Assembly (NCBI RefSeq): GCF_016909575.1
Contig: NZ_JAFBGA010000001.1
Coordinates: forward strand, 620,001 to 684,000
Direction of reading: 5' to 3'
Source of the DNA: Streptomyces sp. HB132
Lineage (GTDB): Bacteria; Actinomycetota; Actinomycetes; Streptomycetales; Streptomycetaceae
Length of the DNA stretch: 64,000 bases
The notes beneath the pieces are model-generated. The model was not told the origin of the DNA, did not search any database, and saw only the letters and a program-made list of their open reading frames with translations. The translations under genes were made by a program, and so were the position numbers. Shown one piece after another: positions 18,525-28,403 of this stretch (its first letter is position 1; each line of letters begins with the position of its first letter).

Positions 18525-19127
18525 TCAGACCCACAAGTCGGTCACGGAGAAGCCCAGTTCGCCCAGCAGCCGGCGCAGCAGCGGCAGCGAGAGTCCGATC
18601 ACGTTGCCGTGGCTGCCCTCGATCGCCTCGACGAAGGGGGCCGAGCGGCCGTCCAGGGTGAACGCTCCGGCGACATGGAGCGGCTCACCCGAAGCGACGT
18701 AGGCCGCCACCTCGGCGTCCGTCGGCTCGCCGAACCTGACGACGGTGGACTCGGTCGCCGACGCCGTACGGCCCGTGGCGGTGTCGATGACGCTGTGTCC
18801 CGTCTGCAGGATGCCCGACCGGCCGCGCATGGACTTCCAGCGGGCGATGGCCTCCTCGCTGTCGGCGGGCTTGCCGAGCGCCTCGCCGTCCAGCTCCAGC
18901 ACGGAGTCGCAGCCGATGACGAGCGCGCCCGCGGCCTCGGGGCGGGCGGCCACCGCGGCGGCCTTCGCCTCGGCCAGGACGAGCGCCAGCTCCCCCGGGG
19001 TCGGAGCGGTGAGCGCGTGCTCGTCCACACCGCTGACGATCACCTCGGGGGCGAAACCCGCCTGGCGCAGGAGACCGAGACGGGCGGGGGACGCGGAGGC
19101 GAGCACGAGACGGCGCTGATCAGTCAT
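18525..19127 (-). CDS. Maf-like nucleotide pyrophosphatase
   Basis: 200 residues from ATG 19127 ([10 protein letters not shown]); an ATG nine bases earlier is possible. Maf signatures are [24 protein letters not shown], the catalytic aspartate in [19 protein letters not shown] and [19 protein letters not shown]. The family hydrolyses non-canonical or methylated nucleoside triphosphates to monophosphates and has been linked to septum control in other bacteria. It ends the accB-accE-mmpB-maf run, a common streptomycete arrangement. Confidence 0.9.
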   Translation of the reverse strand: MTDQRRLVLASASPARLGLLRQAGFAPEVIVSGVDEHALTAPTPGELALVLAEAKAAAVAARPEAAGALVIGCDSVLELDGEALGKPADSEEAIARWKSMRGRSGILQTGHSVIDTATGRTASATESTVVRFGEPTDAEVAAYVASGEPLHVAGAFTLDGRSAPFVEAIEGSHGNVIGLSLPLLRRLLGELGFSVTDLWV

Positions 19128-19156
19128 ACCCGCCATCGTAGGCGCGGCCGGTCACC

Positions 19157-19285
19157 TCAACGGGTGCCCAGGACGAACATCGCCACGACCATGGCCAGTG
19201 CCAGCACCAGCCCCGCGCGGCGCAGCATGTCCTGGGCGTCGCGCAGTTCCTTCGGCGGCTTGTTCTCGGGATCGGACCACAGCAT
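19157..19285 (-). CDS. mmpB: MmpB-like small morphogenic membrane protein
   Basis: 42 residues, ATG 19285 to TGA 19157. It reads as an acidic/basic head (LWSDPENKPPKELRDAQ) followed by one membrane helix (AGLVLALAMVVAMFVLG) and a short basic end. It lies between accE and maf on the same strand. Size, position and sequence fit what I recall of the conserved streptomycete peptide called MmpB, connected with morphogenesis. The name is from memory and needs a search; the coding call itself is supported by operon position and an ideal membrane-peptide layout. Confidence 0.72.
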   Translation of the reverse strand: MLWSDPENKPPKELRDAQDMLRRAGLVLALAMVVAMFVLGTR

Positions 19286-19357
19286 GGTTTTGATGGTGCT
19301 CCGGAGAGGGCTGCGGCGCCTGAGTACGCGTACTCAAGCGCCGCCCGGCGGCCTCCC

Positions 19358-19564
19358 TCAGGACGGCCAGTACGTCCGTGCCCACGAGCGGGGACCCGGC
19401 CGCAGGGCGCCCCGGCGGGCGATCCGGCCCGGGTCCGACCACTGCTCGGGCGGCAGCGGAGCACCTGACGGCTCCGCGGCCACCGCCGCCGCGCGCGCCC
19501 GGACCACGGCGAGGGCCGCGGCGAGCTCCTCCGGGGTCGGATTGCCCCGTACGACCTTGATCAT
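19358..19564 (-). CDS. accE: Acyl-CoA carboxylase epsilon subunit
   Basis: 68 residues. MIKVVRGNPTPEELAAALAV is the characteristic N-terminus of actinobacterial epsilon subunits, followed by an Ala-rich helix and a C-terminal W-S-D, W-A-R-T-Y-W end. Epsilon stabilises the alpha-beta complex and raises activity of propionyl/acetyl-CoA carboxylases. It starts 15 bases after accB, so the two are co-transcribed. Confidence 0.88.
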   Translation of the reverse strand: MIKVVRGNPTPEELAAALAVVRARAAAVAAEPSGAPLPPEQWSDPGRIARRGALRPGPRSWARTYWPS

Positions 19565-19579
19565 GGTGGCTCCCGGTGG

Positions 19580-21160
<1,581 letters not shown>

Positions 21161-21334
21161 CGGGTGGCGGCTCCCTGCCTGGTCACGGGGATGGCTGGTA
21201 CATCCAGTGAGGTGCTGGACCCATGTGTGCTCGACGGCTACCTGCTCGTCGGCTGGTGTTGGCTACTGACCCGTAGCGTATCGGCGCGGATACGGTTCGG
21301 CAGTGCGTCGTTGGCCACACCTAATGTGGGTTGC

Positions 21335-22204
21335 ATGACACCTCCCGATGCGCCGCACAACCGTTGGTCGGACCTTGACAGGCCGCCCCTGAACGTCGCC
21401 GCGCTGCGCCGCGGGCTGCTGAGGCCCGACGGGCTGTGGACCTCGCTCGACGTCGTGGACGCGACCGGTTCCACCAACTCCGACCTCGCGGCACGGGCCG
21501 CCGGCGGCGGCCTGGCGGAGGGCACGGTGCTGGTCGCCGAGGAACAGACCGCGGGCCGCGGACGGCTCGACCGGAGCTGGACGGCTCCGCCCCGTTCGGG
21601 CATCTTCCTCTCCGTCTACCTGACCCCCGGCGGCGTGCCCGCCGAACGGTGGGGATGGCTGCCCCTGCTGACCGGTGTGGCGGCCGCCACCGGCCTCGCG
21701 CAGTCGGCCGGCGTCGACATGGCACTGAAATGGCCCAACGACCTGCTGGTGACGATCGGCGGAACGGAACGCAAGACCGGCGGCATCCTCGCCGAGCGCG
21801 CCGGGGAGGGCGTCGTCATCGGCATCGGCCTCAACGTGTCGCTGCGCGCGGCCGAGCTGCCCGCCCCGCACGCGGGCTCGCTGGCACTCGCCGGAGCCGC
21901 CTCCACCGACCGCGAGACCCTGCTCAGGGCCGTCCTGCGTGCACTGGAGCAGTGGTACGGGCGATGGCGCGAAGCGAACGGCGACGCCGCCGCGAGCGGG
22001 CTCCAGGCGGCCTACGCGGCCGGCTGCGCCACGCTCGACCGGACGGTGCGGGCCGAACTGCCCGGCGACCGGTCCCTCGTCGGCGAGGCCGTCGCGATCG
22101 ACGGCGACGGACGGCTGGTGCTGTCCACGGGCGACGGGCTCCAGGAGCCCGTGTCGGCCGGCGACATCGTTCACCTGCGTGGGGAGGAGGGAGGGCTCAC
22201 CTGA
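21335..22204 (+). CDS. birA: Biotin-[acetyl-CoA-carboxylase] ligase
   Basis: 289 residues from ATG 21335. The catalytic core shows DATGSTNSDLAARA, the biotinyl-adenylate loop TAGRGRLDRSWTAPPRSGIF, MALKWPNDLLV with its lysine, and KTGGILAE. A C-terminal SH3-like domain follows (GEAVAIDGDGRLVLS). No N-terminal DNA-binding domain is present, so it is a monofunctional ligase, unlike E. coli BirA. It would attach biotin to the AMKM lysine of AccA2. Divergent placement from accB fits that partnership. Confidence 0.93.
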   Translation: MTPPDAPHNRWSDLDRPPLNVAALRRGLLRPDGLWTSLDVVDATGSTNSDLAARAAGGGLAEGTVLVAEEQTAGRGRLDRSWTAPPRSGIFLSVYLTPGGVPAERWGWLPLLTGVAAATGLAQSAGVDMALKWPNDLLVTIGGTERKTGGILAERAGEGVVIGIGLNVSLRAAELPAPHAGSLALAGAASTDRETLLRAVLRALEQWYGRWREANGDAAASGLQAAYAAGCATLDRTVRAELPGDRSLVGEAVAIDGDGRLVLSTGDGLQEPVSAGDIVHLRGEEGGLT

Positions 22205-22369
22205 TCCCGCGCACCCCGGCATACGGGTGATGTCACGCGGGTGGAGGACGCCGGATCAGCGAGAACCGCGCCACCGGGGACGTGAGCCAGGGCACACCTG
22301 CCGTATCGTTGAGGCGATCCAGCGACAGATCGGCAGGGCAGTGCGCAGGGAACGGGCAGGAGGCGGCCG

Positions 22370-23560
22370 GTGACCGTCGACGACACGAACTCCGACGACG
22401 GCGCGGAGCCCTCGTCGGGACCGTCCGTCCACTCGACACCGCATCACGAGGTCGACCACACGGCCGAACCGACGGACGATCCGCTCGCCATCCGGCTGGA
22501 AGCCCTGATCCTGGGGGCCGACCGCCGCTACACGCCGTTCCAGGCGGCCAGGACCGCCGGGGTCTCCATGGACCTGGCGTCCCGGTTCTGGCGGGCCATG
22601 GGCTTCGCCGACATCGGCCAGGCCAAGGCGCTCACCGAGGCCGACGTCCTGGCACTGCGCCGCCTCGCCGGTCTCGTGGAGGCCGGGCTGCTCAGCGAGC
22701 CGATGGCGATCCAGGTGGCCCGGTCGACCGGGCAGACGACAGCCCGGCTCGCGGAGTGGCAGATCGACTCCTTCCTGGAGGGGCTGACCGAGCCCCCCGA
22801 GCCCGGTATGACCCGCACCGAGGTCACCTATCCGCTGGTCGAGCTGCTCCTGCCCGAGCTGCAGGAATTCCTGGTCTACGTGTGGCGGCGCCAGCTCGCG
22901 GCCGCCACCGGCCGGGTCGTGCAGGCGGCGGACGACGAGGAGATGGTCGACCGGCGGCTCGCCGTGGGCTTCGCGGACCTCGTCGGTTTCACCCGGCTGA
23001 CCCGGCGGCTGGAGGAGGAGGAGCTCGGCGAGCTCGTCGAGGCCTTCGAGACGACGTCGGCGGACCTGGTCGCCGCCCATGGCGGGCGCCTCATCAAGAC
23101 GCTGGGCGACGAGGTCCTCTTCGCCGCGGACGACGCGGGCACGGCGGGCGAGATCGCGCTCCGGCTGGTCGAGGCGATGGCCCAGGACACGACCATGCCC
23201 GCGCTGCGCGTGGGCATGGCCTTCGGCACGGTCACCACGCGCATGGGCGATGTTTTCGGTACGACGGTCAACCTGGCCAGCAGGCTCACGTCGATAGCGC
23301 CCAAGGACGCCGTGCTGGTGGACGGCGCGTTCGCCGCGGAGCTGATCAGGAACGGCGACGCCCCCGCATCCGAGGCGGAGGAGACCGCGGCCGTCGCCGA
23401 GCGGGCCCGGCTGGCGGAGAAGGCGGGCCGCCGCCCCGACGAGGAGCCACCGCTGCCGACGTACCGCTACGGGCTGCAGCCGATGTGGCAGCGGCCGGTG
23501 CGGGGGCTTGGCGTGGTCGAGCCGTGGCTGCTGGCCCGGCGGGGCAAGCCGGCGTCCTGA
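22370..23560 (+). CDS. cya: Class III adenylate cyclase
   Basis: 396 residues from GTG 22370 with a GGAGG site. The N-terminal half (residues 40-180) is an all-helical regulatory domain (RRYTPFQAARTAGVSMDLAS, FWRAMGFADIGQAKALTEAD), typical of actinobacterial cyclases. The C-terminal catalytic domain shows metal-binding VGFADLVGFTRLTRR, GGRLIKTLGDEVLFA with its second aspartate-equivalent, and the transition-state pair in VNLASRLTSIAP. It makes cAMP. I recall the S. coelicolor counterpart in the same position as required for proper germination. An enoyl-CoA hydratase and a GGDEF gene follow. Confidence 0.92.
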   Translation: MTVDDTNSDDGAEPSSGPSVHSTPHHEVDHTAEPTDDPLAIRLEALILGADRRYTPFQAARTAGVSMDLASRFWRAMGFADIGQAKALTEADVLALRRLAGLVEAGLLSEPMAIQVARSTGQTTARLAEWQIDSFLEGLTEPPEPGMTRTEVTYPLVELLLPELQEFLVYVWRRQLAAATGRVVQAADDEEMVDRRLAVGFADLVGFTRLTRRLEEEELGELVEAFETTSADLVAAHGGRLIKTLGDEVLFAADDAGTAGEIALRLVEAMAQDTTMPALRVGMAFGTVTTRMGDVFGTTVNLASRLTSIAPKDAVLVDGAFAAELIRNGDAPASEAEETAAVAERARLAEKAGRRPDEEPPLPTYRYGLQPMWQRPVRGLGVVEPWLLARRGKPAS

Positions 23561-23631
23561 GCGGACACGGGACGGGCCGGGCGGACACCCCTAGGATCCC
23601 GGTAACGCTCGTTAACCGGAGGGGTGCAGTC

Positions 23632-24444
23632 ATGGGTGTCACGTCCGAGCAGAGGTTCGGGGAGTTCGTCGTCGTACGGCGGCACGAGGGGCAGGACCAC
23701 GTCGCCGAGCTGGTGCTCGACCGGCCCAAGGCCATGAACGCGGTGAGCACCGCGATGGCGCGCGCCGTCGCGGACGCCTGTGCCGCGCTCGCCGCCGACC
23801 AGGGGGTCCGCGCGACGGTGCTCACCTCCAGCCATGAGCGGGCCTTCTGCGTGGGGGCGGACCTCAAGGAGCGGAACTCCTTCACCGACGCCGAGCTGGT
23901 GCGGCAGCGGCCCACCGCGCGGGCCGCCTACACCGGCGTCCTGGAGCTGCCGATGCCGGTGATCGCGGCCGTGCACGGCTTCGCCCTCGGCGGCGGCTTC
24001 GAGCTCGCGCTCGCCTGCGACGTGATCGTGGCCGACCGTACGGCCGTGGTGGGCCTGCCCGAGGTGTCCGTGGGGGTCATCCCGGGCGGCGGCGGTACGC
24101 AGCTGCTGCCCCGCCGGGTCGGCGCGGCGCGCGCCGCCGAGCTGGTCTTCACCGCGCGGCGGCTGGAGGCGGCCGAGGCGCGCGAGCTGGGCCTCGTCGA
24201 CGAACTGGTCGAGGCGGGCCGGGACCGGGAGGAGGCGCTCGCCCTCGCCGGCCGGATCGCGGCGAACTCCCCGGTGGGCCTCCGGGCAGCCAAGCGGGCG
24301 CTGCGGCTGGGGCAGGGGCTGGATCTGCGGGCCGGGCTCGAGGTGGAGGACGCCGCCTGGCGGTCCGTGGCCTTCTCGGGGGACCGGGCCGAGGGTGTCG
24401 CAGCGTTCAACGAGAAGCGGAAGCCCGACTGGCCCGGCGAGTGA
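23632..24444 (+). CDS. Enoyl-CoA hydratase/isomerase family protein
   Basis: 270 residues from ATG 23632, with a GGAGGGG site. Crotonase signatures are LVLDRPKAMNAVSTAMARA, the first oxyanion loop AFCVGADLKER, the second HGFALGGGFELALACDVIVA, and PEVSVGVIPGGGGTQLLPR with the catalytic glutamate. GRIAANSPVGLRAAKRAL and a PDWPGE end complete it. It hydrates trans-2-enoyl-CoA in beta-oxidation or amino-acid breakdown. It follows cya by 71 bases and may be co-transcribed, though no functional tie is evident. Confidence 0.9.
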   Translation: MGVTSEQRFGEFVVVRRHEGQDHVAELVLDRPKAMNAVSTAMARAVADACAALAADQGVRATVLTSSHERAFCVGADLKERNSFTDAELVRQRPTARAAYTGVLELPMPVIAAVHGFALGGGFELALACDVIVADRTAVVGLPEVSVGVIPGGGGTQLLPRRVGAARAAELVFTARRLEAAEARELGLVDELVEAGRDREEALALAGRIAANSPVGLRAAKRALRLGQGLDLRAGLEVEDAAWRSVAFSGDRAEGVAAFNEKRKPDWPGE

Positions 24445-24490
24445 GCCGGGGGGCGATCTGAGGATCGGAGCCGGGGGCGATCTGAAGATC
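24443..24490. repeat. Short tandem duplication
   Basis: GAGCCGGGGGGCGATCTGAG and GAGCCGGGGGCGATCTGAAG (starting about 24443 and 24468) are near-identical direct repeats of about 23 bp. They occupy the gap before the GGDEF gene, followed by an unusually A/T-rich stretch (about 24495-24535) that could house its promoter. Confidence 0.6.
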
Positions 24491-24541
24491 ATCAGCGCCG
24501 TCAACTGATCAAATCAACCCAAAAGTCCTTAAGGTGGGGCG

Positions 24542-25708
24542 ATGGGCTGTGATGATGCGCGGCTGCGCGCCGTGGTCGCGCTGGCGCAGACGATGGCGGC
24601 GGCCTACACCCCGCGCGAGTCCTGGCATGCCGCGGCGGCGGGGGCGTGCGAGGCGCTGGGCGGCAGCTTCGCCGCCCTCTCCGTGTGGGAGCGGGAGCAG
24701 GGCAGGCTGCGGGTGCTGGTGAACGCGGGGGAGAGGGCCGAGGGGGAGGACGAGTTCCCCGAGAGCGAGGCCTACCCGGTGCACCAGTTCCCGGAGATCA
24801 CCGAGTTCCTGCACGAGCGCTGGGCGGGCGGCGGTGAGCCGGACGCCTGGGTGGAGACCGCCGACGGCGCTCCGGGCGCCGGTGCGCCGGCCCGGGGCGC
24901 CCGGCCCTACTGCCACCAGCGGGTGGCGGCGCTGCGCCGGCGCGGACGGGGCTGCTGTGTGGTGGCTCCGATCGTCCTGCACGGGCGGGCCTGGGGGGAG
25001 CTGTACGTCGCCCGCCCGGCGGGGGTGCCCGTCTTCGACCGGGACGACGCGGACTTCGCGACCGTGCTGGCCGCCGTCGTCGCGGCGGGCATCGCGCAGA
25101 CCGAGCGGCTCGAGGAGGTCCGCAAGCTGGCTTTCACCGACCCGCTGACCGGACTCGCCAACCGCCGGGCCGTCGACCTCCACCTCGACGGCGCCGTGGA
25201 GCGGCATCGCGCCGAGGGTGCGGTGGTCAGTCTGGTCGTCTGCGATCTGAACGGCCTCAAAGCGGTCAACGACACGCACGGCCACGCGGTCGGCGACCGA
25301 CTGCTGGAACGTTTCGGCTCCGTGCTCTCCCTCTGTGGCGCGATGCTCCCCGGCGCGCTGTGCGCCCGCCTCGGCGGGGACGAGTTCTGCCTGCTGACCG
25401 TCGGCCCGGAGGCGGACGACGTGGTCCGGGTGTCGGAGGAGCTCTGCGCACGGGCTGTCGCCCTGGAGTTCGGTGACGGTGTCGCCTGCGGGGTCGCGTC
25501 CACGGGTGACGACATCGGCCCGGTGTCGTCCGCGCGCCGGCTCTTCCGGCTGGCGGACGCCGCCCAGTACCAGGCGAAGGCCGCGCACTCCCGCAGGCCG
25601 GTGGTCGCGGGGCGCGACGGGGACGTGATCCGGCTGGCCGACTCCCCGCCCAGGTCCCCGCACGACCGCCGCAGGCTGCGCGGCAATCCCCCCGGCGGCG
25701 ATCGGTGA
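24542..25708 (+). CDS. cdgE: Diguanylate cyclase, GAF-GGDEF (CdgE-like)
   Basis: 388 residues. Residues 1-195 form a GAF-type sensor (AQTMAAAYTPRESWHAAAAG, RLRVLVNAGERAEG, CCVVAPIVLHGRAWGELYVA). The GGDEF domain follows, opening LAFTDPLTGLANRRAVDLHL, with DLNGLKAVNDTHGHAVGDRL and an intact active site in RLGGDEFCLL. No EAL domain is present. It should make c-di-GMP, the signal that keeps BldD active and delays sporulation in Streptomyces. The symbol rests on my recollection that CdgE occupies this syntenic position and has this architecture. No transmembrane segment is visible, so it is cytoplasmic. Confidence 0.83.
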   Translation: MGCDDARLRAVVALAQTMAAAYTPRESWHAAAAGACEALGGSFAALSVWEREQGRLRVLVNAGERAEGEDEFPESEAYPVHQFPEITEFLHERWAGGGEPDAWVETADGAPGAGAPARGARPYCHQRVAALRRRGRGCCVVAPIVLHGRAWGELYVARPAGVPVFDRDDADFATVLAAVVAAGIAQTERLEEVRKLAFTDPLTGLANRRAVDLHLDGAVERHRAEGAVVSLVVCDLNGLKAVNDTHGHAVGDRLLERFGSVLSLCGAMLPGALCARLGGDEFCLLTVGPEADDVVRVSEELCARAVALEFGDGVACGVASTGDDIGPVSSARRLFRLADAAQYQAKAAHSRRPVVAGRDGDVIRLADSPPRSPHDRRRLRGNPPGGDR

Positions 25709-25762
25709 GGGGCGGCCGCGCGACTGGTGACATGGCGGCTTTCAGTCCGTAGGCTTCTGAAT

Positions 25763-27316
25763 ATGGATATGCATACAGTCGTGGTGGGGACGTCCGGTAC
25801 GACCGCCGAGGACGTCATCGCCGTGGCCCGTCGGGGCGCCCGGGTCGAGCTCTCCGCGGCAGCGGTCGAGGCGCTCTCCGCCGCACGCGAGATCGTCGAC
25901 GCTCTCGCCGCCAAGCCCGAGCCGGTCTACGGCGTCTCCACCGGCTTCGGCGCCCTGGCCGGCCGGCACATCAGCCCGGACCTCCGGGCGCAGCTGCAGC
26001 GCAACATCGTCCGCTCGCACGCGGCCGGCATGGGCCCGCACGTCGAGCGTGAGGTCGTCCGTGCGCTGATGTTCCTGCGGCTGAAGACGCTCGCCTCCGG
26101 CCACACCGGCGTACGCCCCGAGGTCGCCCGGACCATGGCCGACGTGCTCAACGCGGGCATCACACCCGTCGTCCACGAATACGGCTCGCTCGGCTGCTCC
26201 GGCGACCTCGCCCCGCTCTCGCACTGCGCCCTGACCCTGATGGGCGAGGGCGAGGCGGAGGGCCCCGACGGCACCGTACGGCCGGCCGGCGAACTCCTCG
26301 CGGCGCACGGCATCACCCCCGTCGAACTGCGCGAGAAGGAGGGCCTCGCCCTCCTCAACGGCACCGACGGAATGCTGGGCATGCTCGTGATGGCCCTCGC
26401 GGACCTGGGGAACCTCTACACCGCGGCGGACGTCACCGCCGCGCTCTCCCTGGAGGCGCTCCTCGGCACGGACCGTGTCCTCGCCCCGGAACTGCACGCC
26501 ATCCGTCCGCACCCCGGCCAGGGCGTCTCCGCCGACAACATGCTGCGGGTGCTCGCCGGCTCCGGCCTCACCGGTCACCATCAGGACGCCGCCCCCCGGG
26601 TCCAGGACGCCTACTCCGTGCGCTGCGCACCCCAGGTCAACGGCGCCGGACGCGACACCCTCGCGCACGGGCGGCTCGTCGCCGACCGTGAGCTGGCCTC
26701 CGCCGTCGACAACCCGGTCGTGCTTCCTGAGGGAGGCCGCGTGGAGTCCAACGGCAACTTCCACGGCGCGCCCGTCGCCTACGTCCTCGACTTCCTGGCG
26801 ATCGCCGCCGCCGACCTCGGGTCGATCACCGAGCGCCGCACGGACCGGCTGCTGGACAAGAACCGCTCGCACGGCCTGCCGCCGTTCCTCGCCGAGGACG
26901 CCGGCGTCGACTCCGGACTCATGATCGCCCAGTACACGCAGGCCGCCCTGGTCAGCGAGCTGAAGCGGCTCGCGGTCCCGGCGTCCGTCGACTCGATCCC
27001 CTCCTCCGGCATGCAGGAGGACCACGTCTCCATGGGGTGGTCGGCCGCACGGAAACTCCGCACCGCCGTCCTGGGCCTCGCGCGGATCGTGGCCGTCGAG
27101 CTGTACGCCGCCACGCGGGCCGTCGAACTGCGCCAGGCCGAGGGACTGACCCCCGGGCCCGCCGCGCAGGCCGTCATCCGGGCCCTGCGGGCCGCAGGGG
27201 TGCAGGGGCCGGGCCCCGACCGCTTCCTCGCCCCGGACCTGGCCGCCACCGACACCTTCGTACGGGAGGGGAAGCTGGTCGAGGCGGTGGAGCCGGTGAC
27301 CGGCCCGCTGGCCTGA
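25763..27316 (+). CDS. hutH: Histidine ammonia-lyase
   Basis: 517 residues from ATG 25763 (MDMHTVVVGTSGTTAEDVIA). It converts L-histidine to trans-urocanate and ammonia. Family signatures are YGVSTGFGALAGR, the MIO-forming region EYGSLGCSGDLAPLSH, QDAYSVRCAPQVNGAGRD, GGRVESNGNFHGAP and SIPSSGMQEDHVSMGWSA. The MIO triad reads Cys-Ser-Gly where most enzymes have Ala-Ser-Gly. It stands alone with its own promoter region; no other hut genes are adjacent. Confidence 0.95.
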   Translation: MDMHTVVVGTSGTTAEDVIAVARRGARVELSAAAVEALSAAREIVDALAAKPEPVYGVSTGFGALAGRHISPDLRAQLQRNIVRSHAAGMGPHVEREVVRALMFLRLKTLASGHTGVRPEVARTMADVLNAGITPVVHEYGSLGCSGDLAPLSHCALTLMGEGEAEGPDGTVRPAGELLAAHGITPVELREKEGLALLNGTDGMLGMLVMALADLGNLYTAADVTAALSLEALLGTDRVLAPELHAIRPHPGQGVSADNMLRVLAGSGLTGHHQDAAPRVQDAYSVRCAPQVNGAGRDTLAHGRLVADRELASAVDNPVVLPEGGRVESNGNFHGAPVAYVLDFLAIAAADLGSITERRTDRLLDKNRSHGLPPFLAEDAGVDSGLMIAQYTQAALVSELKRLAVPASVDSIPSSGMQEDHVSMGWSAARKLRTAVLGLARIVAVELYAATRAVELRQAEGLTPGPAAQAVIRALRAAGVQGPGPDRFLAPDLAATDTFVREGKLVEAVEPVTGPLA

Positions 27317-27335
27317 GCGCGTACGCGTCCGGAGA

Positions 27336-27365
27336 GCCGCCGCACCCGGTGAGGGCTGCGGCGGC
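27336..27365. terminator. Terminator hairpin after hutH
   Basis: GCCGCCGCA (27336-27344) pairs with TGCGGCGGC (27357-27365). It lies between convergent stops and may serve both genes. Confidence 0.55.
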
Positions 27366-27376
27366 AGCGGCGTACC

Positions 27377-27697
27377 TCAGATCCCGCTGACCCGCATGCC
27401 GCCCCGGCGCACGGAGTACGCGACGAAGCCCGCGCCGACGAACAGGGAGGCCGTACCGCCGACGAGGTAGGGCGTCGTGTCGACGCCCGCTCCGGTGTCG
27501 GCGAGCCTCTCCTCGGAGGTGGACTCCCCCGTGCCGGAGGCCTGTCGGACCTCGGCGGAGGAACCGGCGGACGAGCCGGTGGATGCGCCCGGCGCGCCTG
27601 TCTCGTCGTTCGCGTTGGCGGACGGGACGAACCAGAGGGCGCAGAGCAGGGTGCCTGCCGCTGTCGTGGTCAGCAGCGTGCGACGAGCCATGGACAC
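27377..27697 (-). CDS. Sortase-anchored surface protein (LAxTG)
   Basis: 106 residues from GTG 27697, nine bases after AAGGGG. It has a signal peptide (ARRTLLTTTAAGTLLCALWF, cleavage near ANA), a Ser/Thr/Gly/Glu linker and a cell-wall sorting signal: LADTG, then a hydrophobic span (TPYLVGGTASLFVGAGFVAY) and a basic end (SVRRGGMR). LAxTG is the motif preferred by class E sortases, common in streptomycetes. No sortase gene is in the window, so a remote enzyme must process it. The short mature part suggests a structural or adhesive role, unknown. Confidence 0.8.
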   Translation of the reverse strand: MSMARRTLLTTTAAGTLLCALWFVPSANANDETGAPGASTGSSAGSSAEVRQASGTGESTSEERLADTGAGVDTTPYLVGGTASLFVGAGFVAYSVRRGGMRVSGI

Positions 27698-27805
27698 AGA
27701 ATCGATCCCCTTGCGACAACCATCGTTCAGCTCTGTGGGCCGATGCTAAGCATGGGAGCGGGTCGGAGGAAAGTCACAGGTCCAGGGGGCCTTACGCTCC
27801 GGCGT

Positions 27806-28207
27806 ATGAGCACTTCGGAGACACCCTCATTTGTTCGGCTTCGCGTGGAGATGGTGCTGCAGATCACCGACGCGGACGCACTGACCGGAACGGCGCTGGA
27901 GAGCATCGCCGCCGACTTCACCACATCCGGCTCCTCCGCCGACGAGTCCGCCGAGGAACGTACGCATGCCGAGGAGGCCGTCAGGGAAGACGGAGCGGAA
28001 GCCCTCGCCTCGCTGATCGACCCGTTCGATCTGGTCAGCCAGGTGCCCGGGGTCGAGCTCGCCCAGGCCTCCTGGAGCAGCGAGACGGTCGACTACGACC
28101 CCGACGCCGAGGACTGGGCCGCCGGAGACGACGGGGACGAGGCGTACTACGGGATCGAGGACAATGAGACGGACGACGAGGAAGGCGGCGGGAACACGCA
28201 GCGCTGA
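27806..28207 (+). CDS. Acidic conserved hypothetical protein
   Basis: 133 residues from ATG 27806. The first third looks folded (SFVRLRVEMVLQITDADAL, TALESIAADFT), with the middle and end strongly acidic (DPDAEDWAAGDDGDEAYYGI, then DNETDDEE). There is no cysteine and no membrane segment. I do not recognise a function. It is divergent from the LAxTG gene and precedes the L,D-transpeptidase by about 200 bases. Confidence 0.65.
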   Translation: MSTSETPSFVRLRVEMVLQITDADALTGTALESIAADFTTSGSSADESAEERTHAEEAVREDGAEALASLIDPFDLVSQVPGVELAQASWSSETVDYDPDAEDWAAGDDGDEAYYGIEDNETDDEEGGGNTQR

Positions 28208-28403
28208 CGCCCGCGGGGCACTCGTCGAAGACGCTGGGAACCGCTGCGGGCCCGGGTGCGTCGATGAGTGGTGTTCCCCACATCTGCAGCGGATGTGGAA
28301 CGGAAGACCCGGTCGCGGTGTTCTTGGAACATTGACGGGGAACCGCCGTCAGGCGAACCTGTCCGGGGATCTTGGGGAATCGGCAACGATGGAGAAGCGT
28401 GTG

